Source: a bacterium | GTDB taxonomy: Bacteria; Bacillota; Bacilli; Lactobacillales; Streptococcaceae | Reading direction: 5' to 3' | Length of the DNA: 64,000 nucleotides | Assembly (NCBI GenBank): GCA_905221325.1 | Contig: CAJNCS010000001.1 | Location: 1-64,000, forward strand | The notes under the pieces: generated by a model | Database searches by the model: none | Told to the model about the DNA's origin: nothing | The model's input: the letters and a program-made list of their open reading frames with translations, nothing else | In this document: positions 17,737-27,706 of the stretch, piece after piece | Numbering within the stretch: position 1 is the stretch's first letter | Layout: each line of letters starts with the position of its first letter | Position numbers and translations under genes: made by a program

Positions 17737-18600
17737 TTAGTTAAAATTACTTCCATAATAGAGCATCTTATGGTTTTGAACCTTTAAAGAAACACTACTA
17801 CCTGAACGATATCCTTTAGCACCATAGTAGTAAGAAACTTCATAAAAGGCATCTGGCAACTCGGCATTATCTATCCCATTTGAAATAAATCCTGTCAGTC
17901 CGCCTTCACTATCAAAATAATCTTTCTCACCCTCTTCTAAAACAATATCGCGATAGATGATGTATCCTTTAATCATTTCTTTTCCCAAGAATTCATCAAT
18001 AGGAATATCATACAAACCTTGAAAAGCTTTCCCTTCCTTACGGTTCTTTTCAATGAGATCATAATAGTCTTGAATATCCCCAGATTCAGTATCGACACTC
18101 CAGTAACTATTCACATATTCTAGATTTGGATTTTCATATTGCTTAAAAAAACTCTCTACCTTCTCTTTGTTAGTAACACTGACAGGATGCTGGTTGATTA
18201 GTTTATGAGCCATGTCTGAAAATTCTTGTATCATAGTTTTCGTAGTCCCATCATAGGCTAGTTCTTCATCAGTCTTTTGGGGATTGTATTTTGAGGACTT
18301 TGGACGATAAAACAAGGCATGACTCACAGTGACTCTACTTCCATCAACTTCTTCACTATAATCGTATTCAATTTTGTATTTTTCAGAAGTCCATTTATCT
18401 CTAGAAAACTTCGTAACCTTCATATCTCCTTTAAAACCATACAAATCAAGGGTTCTTCTTACTGCTGTCTCTACTTCCGCTTGATTTGCTTCAGGAAAAA
18501 TATCATAAGTTGTTGTAAAGATAAGGAAGGCAAAACGTAGAATAAAGAATAAAGGGACAATATTTACAATGAAGAAAATGAACAGTAACCATTTTTTCAT
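17737..18600 (-). CDS. Membrane-anchored extracytoplasmic protein, unknown
   Basis: 287 residues: one N-terminal membrane segment (about 4-30) that could be an uncleaved signal anchor, followed by a charged, soluble domain rich in Tyr, Glu and Lys. No lipobox is visible. ATG with AAGGAGAAGC SD. It sits between the two copies of the membrane-protein duplication and may share their function. No catalytic motif seen; family not recognised. Confidence 0.7.
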   Translation of the reverse strand: MKKWLLFIFFIVNIVPLFFILRFAFLIFTTTYDIFPEANQAEVETAVRRTLDLYGFKGDMKVTKFSRDKWTSEKYKIEYDYSEEVDGSRVTVSHALFYRPKSSKYNPQKTDEELAYDGTTKTMIQEFSDMAHKLINQHPVSVTNKEKVESFFKQYENPNLEYVNSYWSVDTESGDIQDYYDLIEKNRKEGKAFQGLYDIPIDEFLGKEMIKGYIIYRDIVLEEGEKDYFDSEGGLTGFISNGIDNAELPDAFYEVSYYYGAKGYRSGSSVSLKVQNHKMLYYGSNFN

Positions 18601-18656
18601 TACTAGCTTCTCCTTATTAATAAAAGATTATAATTTCTTTGAAGCTTTAATTTTTT

Positions 18657-18929
18657 CTAAACTGAACGATAAGGAATTTGCGAACTTTCTATCTCTATAT
18701 CAGGATTGGCAAGCTTGAGATAAGGAGCAATATAGTCTGCATCCGTAACCTTTGGACCTAGAATAACTTTTGAGTATTTCAAAGGAGCCAGATTGATGTA
18801 TACAAATAAATCATATCTGCCATTATCTTTCGAGCTTAATACAATATACTTTCTAAAATCATTAATTTGGAACAGGACATAGGACTCTATTTCTATATTA
18901 AATGACTTTTTCGTACTTGATTTTAGATT
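18657..18929 (-). pseudogene. C-terminal gene fragment without a start
   Basis: An open frame of about 90 codons ending in LANPDIEIESSQIPYRSV with no ATG, GTG or TTG near a usable SD. Its upstream part crosses the end of the decayed membrane gene and a copy of the mutX start region (in another frame), so only the stretch below about 18850 is likely to come from a real gene. It reads like the end of a secreted or surface protein. Probably a remnant left by rearrangement. Confidence 0.55.
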
Positions 18930-19426
18930 TCATAATGAAGGGATTTATTCGTTCATGGTAATAATATACTTCATGAAGCAAATATCCTTTTTGAATGACG
19001 ATTTCTTGTTCCTGAACTTCATAATCAATAGTGATTGGAACAGAAGGATTTGGAGTAAAGGCGAAAACGACAATTACAAATAACCAGATATAGAAACTAC
19101 AAAAAGCGCTACGGATTCCTTCTAAGAGATGATATCGGTTCTTAAAATAATCACAAATATTATGCGCTATAACCAAAATAACTGGTAAAAAGAGCCCTGT
19201 ATTAAATACTATAGGAATAAATTGTATTCCAACTATCCCAAAAAGAAGATCAAGAATTACCAAAGGTCTCCAAAAGTGAATAAACAGAGTAAAAATTAAA
19301 AGGAAAAGCCAACTGTCCCAAAGAATGGGGGTGAATGATAAACCAAATATTGAAAGGCAAAATCGATAAGGACAAATGCTAGTAAAATCAGATAGACCAT
19401 TCTAAAAAAGTTAAATGTTTCATCAT
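18898..19426 (-). pseudogene. Decayed paralogue of the 17089-17631 membrane protein
   Basis: The last 121 codons (from 19263) match the intact copy closely (SFYIWLFVIVVFAF and VPITIDYEV are shared). The upstream part also matches but in two frames: FGLSFTPILW lies in the C-terminal frame up to about 19350, then homology continues as TFNFFRMVYLILLAFVLIDF in the next frame. The frame that follows the ATG at 19423/19426 stops after about a dozen codons. At least one, probably two, indels have broken it. Confidence 0.75.
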
Positions 19427-19436
19427 GGTATATTCC

Positions 19437-19898
19437 TCATTTTTTCATATGATTCTGCAATAGAACGGTTAAGCCAGCAAGGGAGAAAAAGAACAGGTAA
19501 GTTGAAATTGGAAACCAGATGTAGCGGTGATCTAAGGATAAGAGGGAAGGCAGAATACCCTTACTGTTTTTCCCACCAATCCCTATAAAAAGATGTACAA
19601 TTAAACCGATACTATTAAGATAGATAAATAATTCAGTAAATCTTTTTAGGGTCATCTTTTTTCTAGACGAGTCTAGAAAAAAATAGTCAAATACCCTATA
19701 AACTAGACAAAAAAGATTCAGATACAAGGGAAAACTATAATTGATTTCCTTGTAGGGCAATGGAATTGGTAAGATATTAAAAATTTGATTAACACCAAAT
19801 CCTATCACTAATACCAAACTAAATATAAGACAGAACCCTACTAATTTATGAGAATCTAGCCCCGATGACTTCTTATACTTCGTCTCTTTTACTTTCAC
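19437..19898 (-). CDS. Four-helix membrane protein, unknown
   Basis: 153 residues with hydrophobic segments near 20-45, 55-70, 90-108 and 128-148 and lysine-rich ends. GTG start with AGAGAGAAG upstream. Its stop is just before the SD region of the decayed paralogue, so the two were probably co-transcribed. Family not recognised. Confidence 0.6.
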   Translation of the reverse strand: MKVKETKYKKSSGLDSHKLVGFCLIFSLVLVIGFGVNQIFNILPIPLPYKEINYSFPLYLNLFCLVYRVFDYFFLDSSRKKMTLKRFTELFIYLNSIGLIVHLFIGIGGKNSKGILPSLLSLDHRYIWFPISTYLFFFSLAGLTVLLQNHMKK

Positions 19899-19987
19899 AA
19901 TAACTTCTCTCTATTTAAAAATATATCCTAAAACGTAATCATTTGTTCATTGTGCAATCTGAAAACAAATCACAACTGTCCTTGTAT

Positions 19988-20491
19988 TTAACTCTCTGAT
20001 TTTGCTGAACTCTTAAATACCATTCTAATTTCAATGATAGGCTTTCCAAGTTCAAGTATTTTTTCTTGGCCATCAACAGTAAAACCCATTTTTTGATAAA
20101 AAGCAATGGCTCGCTTATTTTCTTTTAATACCCATAAGAATATTTCAGAGAAATGTTCAAGAGTAGTCAGAGCTTCCGTCATTAACTTCTGAGCAATACC
20201 TTTTCCATAATAGTCTTTTAAAACATATAAGGCGATAATTTCACCAGCTTGAATAGTCTCATTACGAAAGTTTCCATAACTGATAAAACCAACTACCTTC
20301 ATGCCGTCCATCGCAATCAATGTATTTTCTGGATATTTTTGACTAAAGAATCGACATCTTTCTAATGTCATCGTCTCCTGAAATTCAGCAGGTAAAAGGT
20401 CGTCATAAGCCTCTCTCCACATTTGCCAGTGAACGAGGGATTTACCTTCTATCTCTTCAGGAGTTTCCATTTGTTTGATAGTTAGGTTCAT
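19988..20491 (-). CDS. GNAT family N-acetyltransferase
   Basis: 167 residues with the acetyl-CoA loop LKDYYGKGIAQKLM (motif A, about 108-120) and the C-terminal NKRAIAFYQKMGF motif of the GNAT fold. Substrate unknown. The start overlaps the upstream acetyltransferase by 35 nt, implying coupled translation; the ATG at 20470 is an alternative start. Confidence 0.82.
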   Translation of the reverse strand: MNLTIKQMETPEEIEGKSLVHWQMWREAYDDLLPAEFQETMTLERCRFFSQKYPENTLIAMDGMKVVGFISYGNFRNETIQAGEIIALYVLKDYYGKGIAQKLMTEALTTLEHFSEIFLWVLKENKRAIAFYQKMGFTVDGQEKILELGKPIIEIRMVFKSSAKSES

Positions 20492-21020
20492 TTATTTTAC
20501 TCCATTCTTCTCTCAGAATACCATATTTAATACTATCAAAATATTTGCCTTGGTAATAACGAACTTTTGGAATATGAGCTTCTTTTTGCATTCTTAATTT
20601 TTCAGCAAGTTTTACCATACCAAGATTTCCTGACCAAGTTGTCAAACCAAGATGCTCCAACACCAAGTAATCCTTAAATGTCCGATCTATCCATTGTAGC
20701 ATAGCAGCTTTTCCAATGCCAGAGTTCCAAAATTTGTTATCATAAATACAAATCCCCAATTCCATCCATCTTGTTTGTTTACATACCCAGTAGCGCGAAA
20801 CAGTCCCAACTAATTTATCATCAACAAAAATACCAAGGCGATTTGAGTTGTTTAGAGTAGATTCTGATTTTTGTAGTTTAAATTCTTGAAAATTAGGAAA
20901 ATGCTGATAATCGTCATAATAGGGAGCATCATACTGTTTCCAAATTGGATTAGATTGTGAATAAGCTATTTCCCACAAAGACACCAAATCTTCTTCAATT
21001 AGTTTTCTTAAATAAACCAT
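20457..21020 (-). CDS. GNAT family N-acetyltransferase (RimJ/RimL-like)
   Basis: 187 residues. The GNAT core is seen in LGICIYDNKFWNSGIGKAAMLQWI (about 88-112) and the later GNLGMVKLAEKLRMQKEA stretch. Relatives acetylate protein N-termini, aminoglycosides or small amines; the target is unknown. The SD AGGA overlaps the stop of the preceding oxidoreductase gene, within the uvrB-end repeat. Confidence 0.8.
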   Translation of the reverse strand: MVYLRKLIEEDLVSLWEIAYSQSNPIWKQYDAPYYDDYQHFPNFQEFKLQKSESTLNNSNRLGIFVDDKLVGTVSRYWVCKQTRWMELGICIYDNKFWNSGIGKAAMLQWIDRTFKDYLVLEHLGLTTWSGNLGMVKLAEKLRMQKEAHIPKVRYYQGKYFDSIKYGILREEWSKINEPNYQTNGNS

Positions 21021-21028
21021 ACTTTTTC

Positions 21029-21050
21029 CTAATCCAACGCCTTGACTTCC
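21029..21050. repeat. 22-bp direct repeat, copy 1
   Basis: Matches 21670-21691 at 21 of 22 bases. Encodes the stop and last codons of the oxidoreductase. Confidence 0.9.
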
Positions 21051-21655
21051 TCAGCTACTTTTTGTAGATATTTTTGTCTTGTAGAATTTGTATTCACCTC
21101 ACGCCCTAACTCACCCAAAATTGAAACTTTCTTTGTTTTGATACCGCAATGATTCAGGACAGCATTCTTTAATACTGATATTCCATAACTGTCTGGGATA
21201 TTGATAGGACCTGAAAATACTTTGTACCACCATGTTGGTGCCATGGATGTTGCGTAAATACTAGCTGTTTTTCCTTTTAGTAACTTTTTAAACTGCTGAC
21301 CCCTTAAGTAGTTTAAAATAAAACTTCCTTGATTATTGGCAGAGTACGCAATTCCTGGCGTGAAAACACGATCAATCCACCCCTTCAATAAACTAGGCAT
21401 ACTACTCCACCAAATTGGATAAACAAAAATGAAATGATCTGTCCACTGAATTAATTCCTGAGAGCGAAGTATGAAGGGGTCCTCTTCCATCCGTTTTCGA
21501 TAACCATAACGTAATACAGGATCAAAATCTATCTCATTTAGGTTAATAGATTCAAGCTCATGATGATTTGAGTCAATATTTTCTACAATCGTTTGAAAAA
21601 TTTCTTGACAGAAACTTCCCTTGTCAGGATGTCCATTTATGACTAAAATTTTCAT
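21029..21655 (-). CDS. Flavodoxin-fold NAD(P)H oxidoreductase
   Basis: 208 residues of the NQO1/modulator-of-drug-activity class. The FMN-binding start VINGHPDKGSFC and the YPIWWSSMPSLLKGWIDRVF region are characteristic. Likely reduces quinones or electrophiles. Its last codons (EVKALD) repeat the end of UvrB, encoded by a 22-bp direct repeat. SD GGGAG. It starts 14 bp after the uvrB stop and may read through from it. Confidence 0.82.
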   Translation of the reverse strand: MKILVINGHPDKGSFCQEIFQTIVENIDSNHHELESINLNEIDFDPVLRYGYRKRMEEDPFILRSQELIQWTDHFIFVYPIWWSSMPSLLKGWIDRVFTPGIAYSANNQGSFILNYLRGQQFKKLLKGKTASIYATSMAPTWWYKVFSGPINIPDSYGISVLKNAVLNHCGIKTKKVSILGELGREVNTNSTRQKYLQKVAEEVKALD

Positions 21656-21669
21656 TCGTTTTCTCCCAT

Positions 21670-21691
21670 CTAATCCAACGCCTTCACTTCC
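21670..21691. repeat. 22-bp direct repeat, copy 2
   Basis: Encodes the stop and final codons of uvrB. The two copies bracket the oxidoreductase gene, 641 bp apart. Confidence 0.9.
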
Positions 21692-23658
21692 AGCATCATA
21701 TCACGGATCTGAGCTGCTAATTCAAAGTCAAGCACTTCGACGGCTTCTTGCATTTGTTTTTCGAGTTTTTTGACGAGTTCTTTGCGTTCTTGTTTATTGA
21801 GGCTATTGATATCGACTTCCTTGTCCTCTTCCTTGGCAACTGCCTTGGTTACGGCAATAAGGTCACGGATTTCTTTCTTGATTGTCTGAGGTACGATACC
21901 ATGTTCTTCATTATAAGCCATCTGGATTTTCCGACGGCGGGCAGTTTCATCGATGGCAAGTTGCATAGACTGAGTCATCGTGTCCGCATACATAATCACA
22001 TGCCCTTCGCTATTACGGGCAGCACGTCCAATGGTCTGGATAAGTCCACGTTCGTTACGAAGGAAACCTTCCTTGTCAGCATCTAGAATAGCAACCAAAC
22101 TTACTTCAGGTACGTCAATCCCTTCACGTAGCAAATTGATTCCGACCAAGACATCAAAAACACCCAAGCGTAGGTCGCGGATAATCTCTGTCCGCTCCAA
22201 GGTCTTGATGTCCGAGTGCATGTACTTGACCTTGATGCCCATTTCTTTGAAGTAGTCGGTCAAGTCTTCTGCCATCTTCTTGGTCAAGGTGGTGATAAAG
22301 GTTCGTTCGTTCTTTTCAACACGGGCATTGATTTCACCTAGGAGGTCATCAATCTGTCCCATAGTTGGACGGACTTCCACTTCTGGGTCTAAAAGTCCTG
22401 TCGGACGAATGATTTGCTCAATCACTGTCTCAGTCTGTTCATTTTCGTAGTCGCCTGGTGTTGCTGAAACGTAAACAATCTGATGCACATGGCTTTCAAA
22501 CTCCTCCCGGCGCAGCGGACGATTATCCAAGGCGGACGGTAAACGGAAACCATAATTGACCAACATTTCCTTACGCGAACGGTCTCCATTGTACATGCCC
22601 TTAATCTGCCCCATGGTCATGTGACTTTCATCAATCATGATCAAGAAATCATCTGGGAAGAAGTCGAGAAGCGTATAAGGGGGCTCTCCTTCACTACGAC
22701 CATCCATGTGACGAGAGTAGTTCTCAACTCCATTTGTATACCCCATCTCACGTAGCATTTCGATATCATACTCTGTCCGCTGCTTCAAACGCTGTGCTTC
22801 TAGCAGTTTGCCTTCCTTCTCAAAGACAGCCAACTGCTCCTCCAACTCTGCCTGAATCTTAGCAATAGCAACCTCCATGTGGTCATCATTGGTCACAAAG
22901 TGAGTGGCAGGGAAAATCGCCAAATGATCCACTTCTCCCAATACCTGACCTGTCAAAGCCTCAACTTCACGGATACGATCAATTTCATCCCCGAAAAACT
23001 CTACTCGAAAAGCGTGTTCATCTCGGGAAGCTGGGAAAATCTCCACCACATCCCCGCGAACGCGAAATCTTCCCCGTTGGAAATCAATATCATTGCGTTC
23101 AAACTGGATATCAACCAAATCATTCAAAAGTTTATCACGAGAAATTTCAAGACCTGGACGGAGACTAACGACACTATCAGCGTATTCCTTGGGCGAACCC
23201 AAACCATAGATGCAAGAGACAGAGGCCACGACAATGACATCATTACGCTCTAAAAGAGCCGAAGTCGCTGAGTGGCGGAGCTTGTCAATCTCGTCATTGA
23301 CAGAGCTGTCCTTCTCAATGTAGGTATCACTAGAAGGGACATAGGCCTCGGGTTGGTAATAATCATAGTAAGACACGAAGTACTCAACAGCATTTTCAGG
23401 GAAAAATTCCTTAAACTCTCCGTAGAGCTGACCAGCTAGGGTTTTGTTATGGGCAATGACCAAAGTAGGTTTATTGACTTTGGAAATGACCTGACTCATG
23501 GTATAGGTCTTCCCTGTACCCGTCGCCCCCATCAGAATCTGAGCCTTTTCTCCACCCTCGATATTATCAACCAACTGCTCAATTGCTTGGGGTTGATCTC
23601 CTGAAGGTTCATATTTTGATACTAGTTTAAATTTATTATCTGTAATTCGATTAATCAT
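21670..23658 (-). CDS. uvrB: Excinuclease ABC subunit B
   Basis: Damage-verification helicase of nucleotide excision repair, acting with UvrA and UvrC. Walker [11 protein letters not shown] (about 43-52), the [22 protein letters not shown] beta-hairpin, DESHMT, and the C-terminal UVR motif ([24 protein letters not shown]) that binds UvrC. 662 residues. SD GAGGC. The final EVKALD is shared with the neighbouring oxidoreductase. Confidence 0.97.
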   Translation of the reverse strand: MINRITDNKFKLVSKYEPSGDQPQAIEQLVDNIEGGEKAQILMGATGTGKTYTMSQVISKVNKPTLVIAHNKTLAGQLYGEFKEFFPENAVEYFVSYYDYYQPEAYVPSSDTYIEKDSSVNDEIDKLRHSATSALLERNDVIVVASVSCIYGLGSPKEYADSVVSLRPGLEISRDKLLNDLVDIQFERNDIDFQRGRFRVRGDVVEIFPASRDEHAFRVEFFGDEIDRIREVEALTGQVLGEVDHLAIFPATHFVTNDDHMEVAIAKIQAELEEQLAVFEKEGKLLEAQRLKQRTEYDIEMLREMGYTNGVENYSRHMDGRSEGEPPYTLLDFFPDDFLIMIDESHMTMGQIKGMYNGDRSRKEMLVNYGFRLPSALDNRPLRREEFESHVHQIVYVSATPGDYENEQTETVIEQIIRPTGLLDPEVEVRPTMGQIDDLLGEINARVEKNERTFITTLTKKMAEDLTDYFKEMGIKVKYMHSDIKTLERTEIIRDLRLGVFDVLVGINLLREGIDVPEVSLVAILDADKEGFLRNERGLIQTIGRAARNSEGHVIMYADTMTQSMQLAIDETARRRKIQMAYNEEHGIVPQTIKKEIRDLIAVTKAVAKEEDKEVDINSLNKQERKELVKKLEKQMQEAVEVLDFELAAQIRDMMLEVKALD

Positions 23659-23779
23659 GATTGCCTCGCATGCCTTTTATTTCTTCTATTTTACCATAAA
23701 TTCCATTAGATTCTTTATCTATTGATTTAGCAAATTTGCACTCTTATGTCATATCTTCTTACATAAAAATCATTAAAAT

Positions 23780-23808
23780 TTGCCTTCTGGCTTTTTTTCT
23801 GTTATAAT
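23780..23808 (+). promoter_or_regulatory. Promoter of glnPH-glnQ
   Basis: TTGCCT (23780-23785), 17-bp spacer ending in TGT, TATAAT (23803-23808): consensus spacing with an extended -10. Confidence 0.75.
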
Positions 23809-23836
23809 TAAAAAATATTCAGAAAGGAGACTAAAA

Positions 23837-25285
23837 ATGAAGAAAAAAATCCTAGCATGTTTGCTCATTTTATTTCCCATTTTCTCACTAGGAATAGCAA
23901 AAGCTGACACTGTTAAATCAAAGTATATTATTGCAAGTGATTCATCTTTTGCACCTTTTGTATTTCAAAATTCAAACAACGAGTACACTGGTATTGATAT
24001 GGACTTGATTAAAGCTATTGCCAAAGATCAAGGTTTCGAAATTGAGATTACTAACCCAGGCTTTGATGCCGCTATCAGTGCTGTTCAGGCCGGACAAGCT
24101 GATGGTATTATTGCTGGTATGTCTGTGACGGACGCTCGTAAAGCTACATTTGATTTCTCAGATTCCTACTACACTGCTAATACGATTCTCGGTGTAAAAG
24201 AATCAAGTACTATCTCTTCTTATGAGGATCTCAAGGATAAGACCGTTGGTGTGAAAAATGGGACGGCTTCTCAAACCTTCCTTACGGAGAACCAAAGCAA
24301 ATACGGCTACAAGATTAAAACTTTTTCAGATGGCTCATCTATGTATGACAGTCTCAACACTGGAGCTATCGATGCCGTGATGGATGATGAGCCCGTTCTC
24401 AAATATTCTATCAGCCAAGGACAAAAATTGAAGACACCAATCGCTGGAACTCCAATCGGTGAAACAGCCTTTGCCGTTAAAAAAGGAACCAATCCTGAAT
24501 TGATTAAGATGTTCAATAAGGGGCTTGCTAACCTCAAAGCAAACGGTGAATTTCAAAAAATTCTCGACAAGTATCTGGCTAGCGGAGCAGCAACTACTTC
24601 TACAAGTACAGTTGACGAAACTACTATCTGGGGCTTGCTTCAAAACAACTACAAACAACTCCTTAGCGGACTTGGAATCACTCTTGCCTTAGCACTTATT
24701 TCATTTGCGATTGCCATTGTAATTGGGATTATCTTTGGTATGTTTAGCGTTAGCCCATACAAATCTCTTCGTCTGATCTCTGAGATTTTCGTTGACGTTA
24801 TTCGTGGTATTCCGTTGATGATTCTTGCAGCCTTCATTTTCTGGGGAATTCCAAACTTCATCGAGTCTATCACAGGCCAACAAAGTCCAATCAACGACTT
24901 TGTAGCTGGTACCATAGCCCTCTCACTCAATGCTGCTGCTTATATCGCTGAAATTGTTCGTGGTGGGATCCAAGCCGTTCCAGTTGGGCAAATGGAGGCC
25001 AGCCGCAGTCTTGGTATCTCTTATGGAAAAACCATGCGTAAGATTATCTTGCCGCAAGCAACTAAATTGATGTTGCCAAACTTTGTCAACCAGTTCGTTA
25101 TCGCTCTTAAAGATACAACCATCGTATCTGCTATCGGTCTGGTTGAACTTTTCCAAACTGGTAAGATCATCATCGCCCGTAACTACCAAAGTTTCAAGAT
25201 GTATGCAATCCTTGCTATCTTCTATCTCGTAATTATCACGCTTTTGACTAGACTAGCGAAACGCTTAGAAAAGAGGATTCGTTAA
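23837..25285 (+). CDS. glnPH: Fused substrate-binding/permease protein of a glutamine-type ABC transporter
   Basis: One polypeptide carries a signal peptide (1-23), a SBP_bac_3 amino-acid receptor (about 30-255) and a BPD_transp_1 permease domain (about 280-480) with the EAA-type loop [22 protein letters not shown]. Imports glutamine or a related polar amino acid. I start at 23837 after AAAGGAG (482 residues); the frame runs 19 codons further up, inside the promoter. Overlaps the ATPase gene by one base. Confidence 0.92.
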   Translation: MKKKILACLLILFPIFSLGIAKADTVKSKYIIASDSSFAPFVFQNSNNEYTGIDMDLIKAIAKDQGFEIEITNPGFDAAISAVQAGQADGIIAGMSVTDARKATFDFSDSYYTANTILGVKESSTISSYEDLKDKTVGVKNGTASQTFLTENQSKYGYKIKTFSDGSSMYDSLNTGAIDAVMDDEPVLKYSISQGQKLKTPIAGTPIGETAFAVKKGTNPELIKMFNKGLANLKANGEFQKILDKYLASGAATTSTSTVDETTIWGLLQNNYKQLLSGLGITLALALISFAIAIVIGIIFGMFSVSPYKSLRLISEIFVDVIRGIPLMILAAFIFWGIPNFIESITGQQSPINDFVAGTIALSLNAAAYIAEIVRGGIQAVPVGQMEASRSLGISYGKTMRKIILPQATKLMLPNFVNQFVIALKDTTIVSAIGLVELFQTGKIIIARNYQSFKMYAILAIFYLVIITLLTRLAKRLEKRIR

Positions 25286-26025
25286 TGGCAAAACTAAAAA
25301 TTGATGTAAATGATTTGCATAAGTATTATGGAAAAAATGAAGTTTTAAAAGGCATTACTACTAAATTCTATGAAGGAGATGTTGTCTGTATCATCGGTCC
25401 TTCTGGTTCTGGTAAATCCACTTTCCTCCGTAGCCTTAACCTTCTCGAGGAGGTAACGAGTGGCCACATCACAGTGAATGGTTATGACTTAACTGAAAAA
25501 TCAACCAATGTCGACCATGTTCGTGAGAACGTGGGAATGGTCTTCCAACACTTCAATCTCTTTCCTCACATGTCCGTCCTAGAAAATATCACTTTTGCAC
25601 CTATTGAACACAAACGAATGACCAAAGAAGAAGCTGAAAAATTGGGAATGGAGTTGCTGGAGAAAGTCGGTCTTGCAGACAAGGCTAATGCCAATCCAGA
25701 TAGCCTTTCAGGTGGTCAGAAACAGCGTGTAGCTATCGCACGTGGACTTGCCATGAATCCTGATATCATGCTCTTTGATGAGCCAACTTCTGCTCTTGAC
25801 CCTGAGATGGTCGGAGACGTACTAAACGTTATGAAGGAATTGGCAGAGCAAGGTATGACCATGATCATCGTAACCCACGAGATGGGATTTGCTCGTCAGG
25901 TGGCCAACCGTGTTATCTTTACGGCTGATGGTGAATTCCTGGAAGATGGAACTCCAGATCAAATCTTCGACAACCCGCAACACCCTCGTCTGAAAGAGTT
26001 CTTGGACAAGGTCTTAAACGTATAA
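25285..26025 (+). CDS. glnQ: Polar amino acid ABC transporter ATP-binding protein
   Basis: 246 residues; Walker [10 protein letters not shown] (about 38), Q-loop [13 protein letters not shown], signature [16 protein letters not shown], Walker [14 protein letters not shown] and the switch histidine TH. Partner of the fused receptor/permease; start and stop overlap as TAATG. Ends at a clear terminator. Confidence 0.93.
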   Translation: MAKLKIDVNDLHKYYGKNEVLKGITTKFYEGDVVCIIGPSGSGKSTFLRSLNLLEEVTSGHITVNGYDLTEKSTNVDHVRENVGMVFQHFNLFPHMSVLENITFAPIEHKRMTKEEAEKLGMELLEKVGLADKANANPDSLSGGQKQRVAIARGLAMNPDIMLFDEPTSALDPEMVGDVLNVMKELAEQGMTMIIVTHEMGFARQVANRVIFTADGEFLEDGTPDQIFDNPQHPRLKEFLDKVLNV

Positions 26026-26030
26026 AACAA

Positions 26031-26060
26031 AACTGTAAGATTCTCCTTACAGTTTTTTAA
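26031..26060 (+). terminator. Terminator of glnPH-glnQ
   Basis: AAAACTGTAAG pairs with CTTACAGTTTT, followed by T-run. Confidence 0.9.
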
Positions 26061-26078
26061 TTGCGTATTGGATTTTTT

Positions 26079-26106
26079 GATTTTTTTGAAAATTATGATA
26101 AAATAA
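26079..26106 (+). promoter_or_regulatory. zwf promoter
   Basis: TTGATT (26079-26084), 16-bp spacer, TGA-TAAAAT (-10 at 26101-26106). Confidence 0.6.
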
Positions 26107-26135
26107 AAACTATGATAATGAGGAAATCTTATCCC

Positions 26136-26150
26136 TAGTCCGACTAGGAA
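26136..26150 (+). promoter_or_regulatory. Leader palindrome upstream of zwf
   Basis: CCTAGTCCGACTAGG, a 15-nt palindrome (6-7 bp arms) inside the untranslated leader, 24 bp before the start codon. Followed by A-rich sequence, so not a terminator; it may be an operator or mRNA hairpin. Confidence 0.5.
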
Positions 26151-26174
26151 AAAATATAGAAATTAGGTAGCTAG

Positions 26175-27662
26175 ATGTCATCAAAGGTTATTGTTACAAT
26201 TTTCGGTGCGAGTGGAGATTTAGCTAAACGCAAACTCTACCCTTCCCTTTTCAGACTCTATAAATCAGGCAATCTTTCTGAGCATTTTGCAGTTATCGGA
26301 ACAGCTCGTAGACCTTGGAGTAAGGAATATTTTGAATCTGTAGTTGTCGAATCCATCCTTGATTTGGCAGATAGTACCGAGCAAGCCCAGGAATTTGCTA
26401 GCCACTTCTACTATCAAAGCCATGATGTGAATGATACGGAACATTACATTGCTTTGCGTCAATTACAAGCTGAGCTGAATGAAAAATACCAAGCTGAACA
26501 CAATAAGCTCTTCTTCTTGTCTATGGCACCTCAGTTCTTTGGAACCATTGCCAAGCACCTCAAATCTGAAAACATTGTCGATGGTAAAGGTTTTGAGCGC
26601 TTGATCGTTGAGAAACCATTTGGTACAGACTACGAAACAGCAAGCAAACTCAATGAAGATCTCCTTGCAGCCTTTGATGAGGAGCAAATCTACCGAATTG
26701 ACCATTACCTAGGTAAAGAGATGATTCAAAGTATCTTTGCGGTTCGTTTTGCAAACATGATCTTTGAGAATGTTTGGAATCGCGAACATATCGATAATGT
26801 CCAAATTACCTTTGCTGAGCGCTTAGGAGTTGAGGAACGTGGTGGCTACTATGATGAATCTGGCGCCCTTCGTGATATGGTGCAAAACCATACTCTCCAA
26901 CTCCTCTCTCTTCTAGCCATGGACAAACCAGCTAGCTTTACAAAAGATGAGATTCGTGCTGAAAAGATTAAGGTCTTTAAAAACCTCTATCATCCAACTG
27001 AGGAAGAATTGAAAGAACAGTTTATCCGTGGGCAATACCGCTCTGGTAAAATCGATGGTATGAAATACATTTCCTATCGTAGCGAGCCAAATGTCGATCC
27101 TGAATCTACAACAGAAACCTTTGCATCTGGTGCCTTCTTTGTAGACAGCGATCGCTTCCGTGGTGTTCCATTCTTCTTCCGTACTGGTAAACGTCTGACT
27201 GAAAAAGGGACTCATGTCAATATCGTCTTTAAGCAAATGGAGTCTATCTTTGGAGAACCATTAGCACCAAATATCTTGACCATCTATATCCAACCAACTG
27301 AAGGCTTCTCTCTCAGCCTAAATGGGAAGCAAGTCGGCGAAGAATTCAACCTGGCACCAAGCTCTCTGGATTACCGTACAGATGCTACTGCTACTGGAGC
27401 CTCACCAGATCCTTACGAGAAATTAATCTACGATGTCTTGAACAACAACTCAACCAATTTTAGCCACTGGGATGAGGTAAGTGCTTCTTGGAAATTGATT
27501 GACCGTATCGAAGAGCTTTGGGCTGAAAATGGTGCTCCACTTCATGACTATAAAGCTGGAAGCATGGGGCCACAAGCTAGCTTTGACTTACTTGAGAAGT
27601 ATGGAGCTAAATGGACTTGGCAACCAGATATCGCCTATCGTGAAGGTGGCCGTTTAGAATAG
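26175..27662 (+). CDS. zwf: Glucose-6-phosphate 1-dehydrogenase
   Basis: First enzyme of the oxidative pentose-phosphate pathway, making NADPH. N-terminal Rossmann motif FGASGDLAKRKLYPSLF and the active-site signature RIDHYLGKEMIQ (about 175-186) are intact. 495 residues. The SD is weak (TTAGGTAG), unusual for the window. Followed by a bidirectional terminator shared with ftsY. Confidence 0.96.
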   Translation: MSSKVIVTIFGASGDLAKRKLYPSLFRLYKSGNLSEHFAVIGTARRPWSKEYFESVVVESILDLADSTEQAQEFASHFYYQSHDVNDTEHYIALRQLQAELNEKYQAEHNKLFFLSMAPQFFGTIAKHLKSENIVDGKGFERLIVEKPFGTDYETASKLNEDLLAAFDEEQIYRIDHYLGKEMIQSIFAVRFANMIFENVWNREHIDNVQITFAERLGVEERGGYYDESGALRDMVQNHTLQLLSLLAMDKPASFTKDEIRAEKIKVFKNLYHPTEEELKEQFIRGQYRSGKIDGMKYISYRSEPNVDPESTTETFASGAFFVDSDRFRGVPFFFRTGKRLTEKGTHVNIVFKQMESIFGEPLAPNILTIYIQPTEGFSLSLNGKQVGEEFNLAPSSLDYRTDATATGASPDPYEKLIYDVLNNNSTNFSHWDEVSASWKLIDRIEELWAENGAPLHDYKAGSMGPQASFDLLEKYGAKWTWQPDIAYREGGRLE

Positions 27663-27663
27663 C

Positions 27664-27702
27664 AAAAATATCCTGCAAGATTGACTTGCAGGATATTTAT
27701 TT
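27664..27702. terminator. Bidirectional terminator between zwf and ftsY
   Basis: Perfect 14-bp stem (27666-27679 with 27685-27698), A-run on one side and T-rich on the other. Confidence 0.9.
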
Positions 27703-27706
27703 TGTA

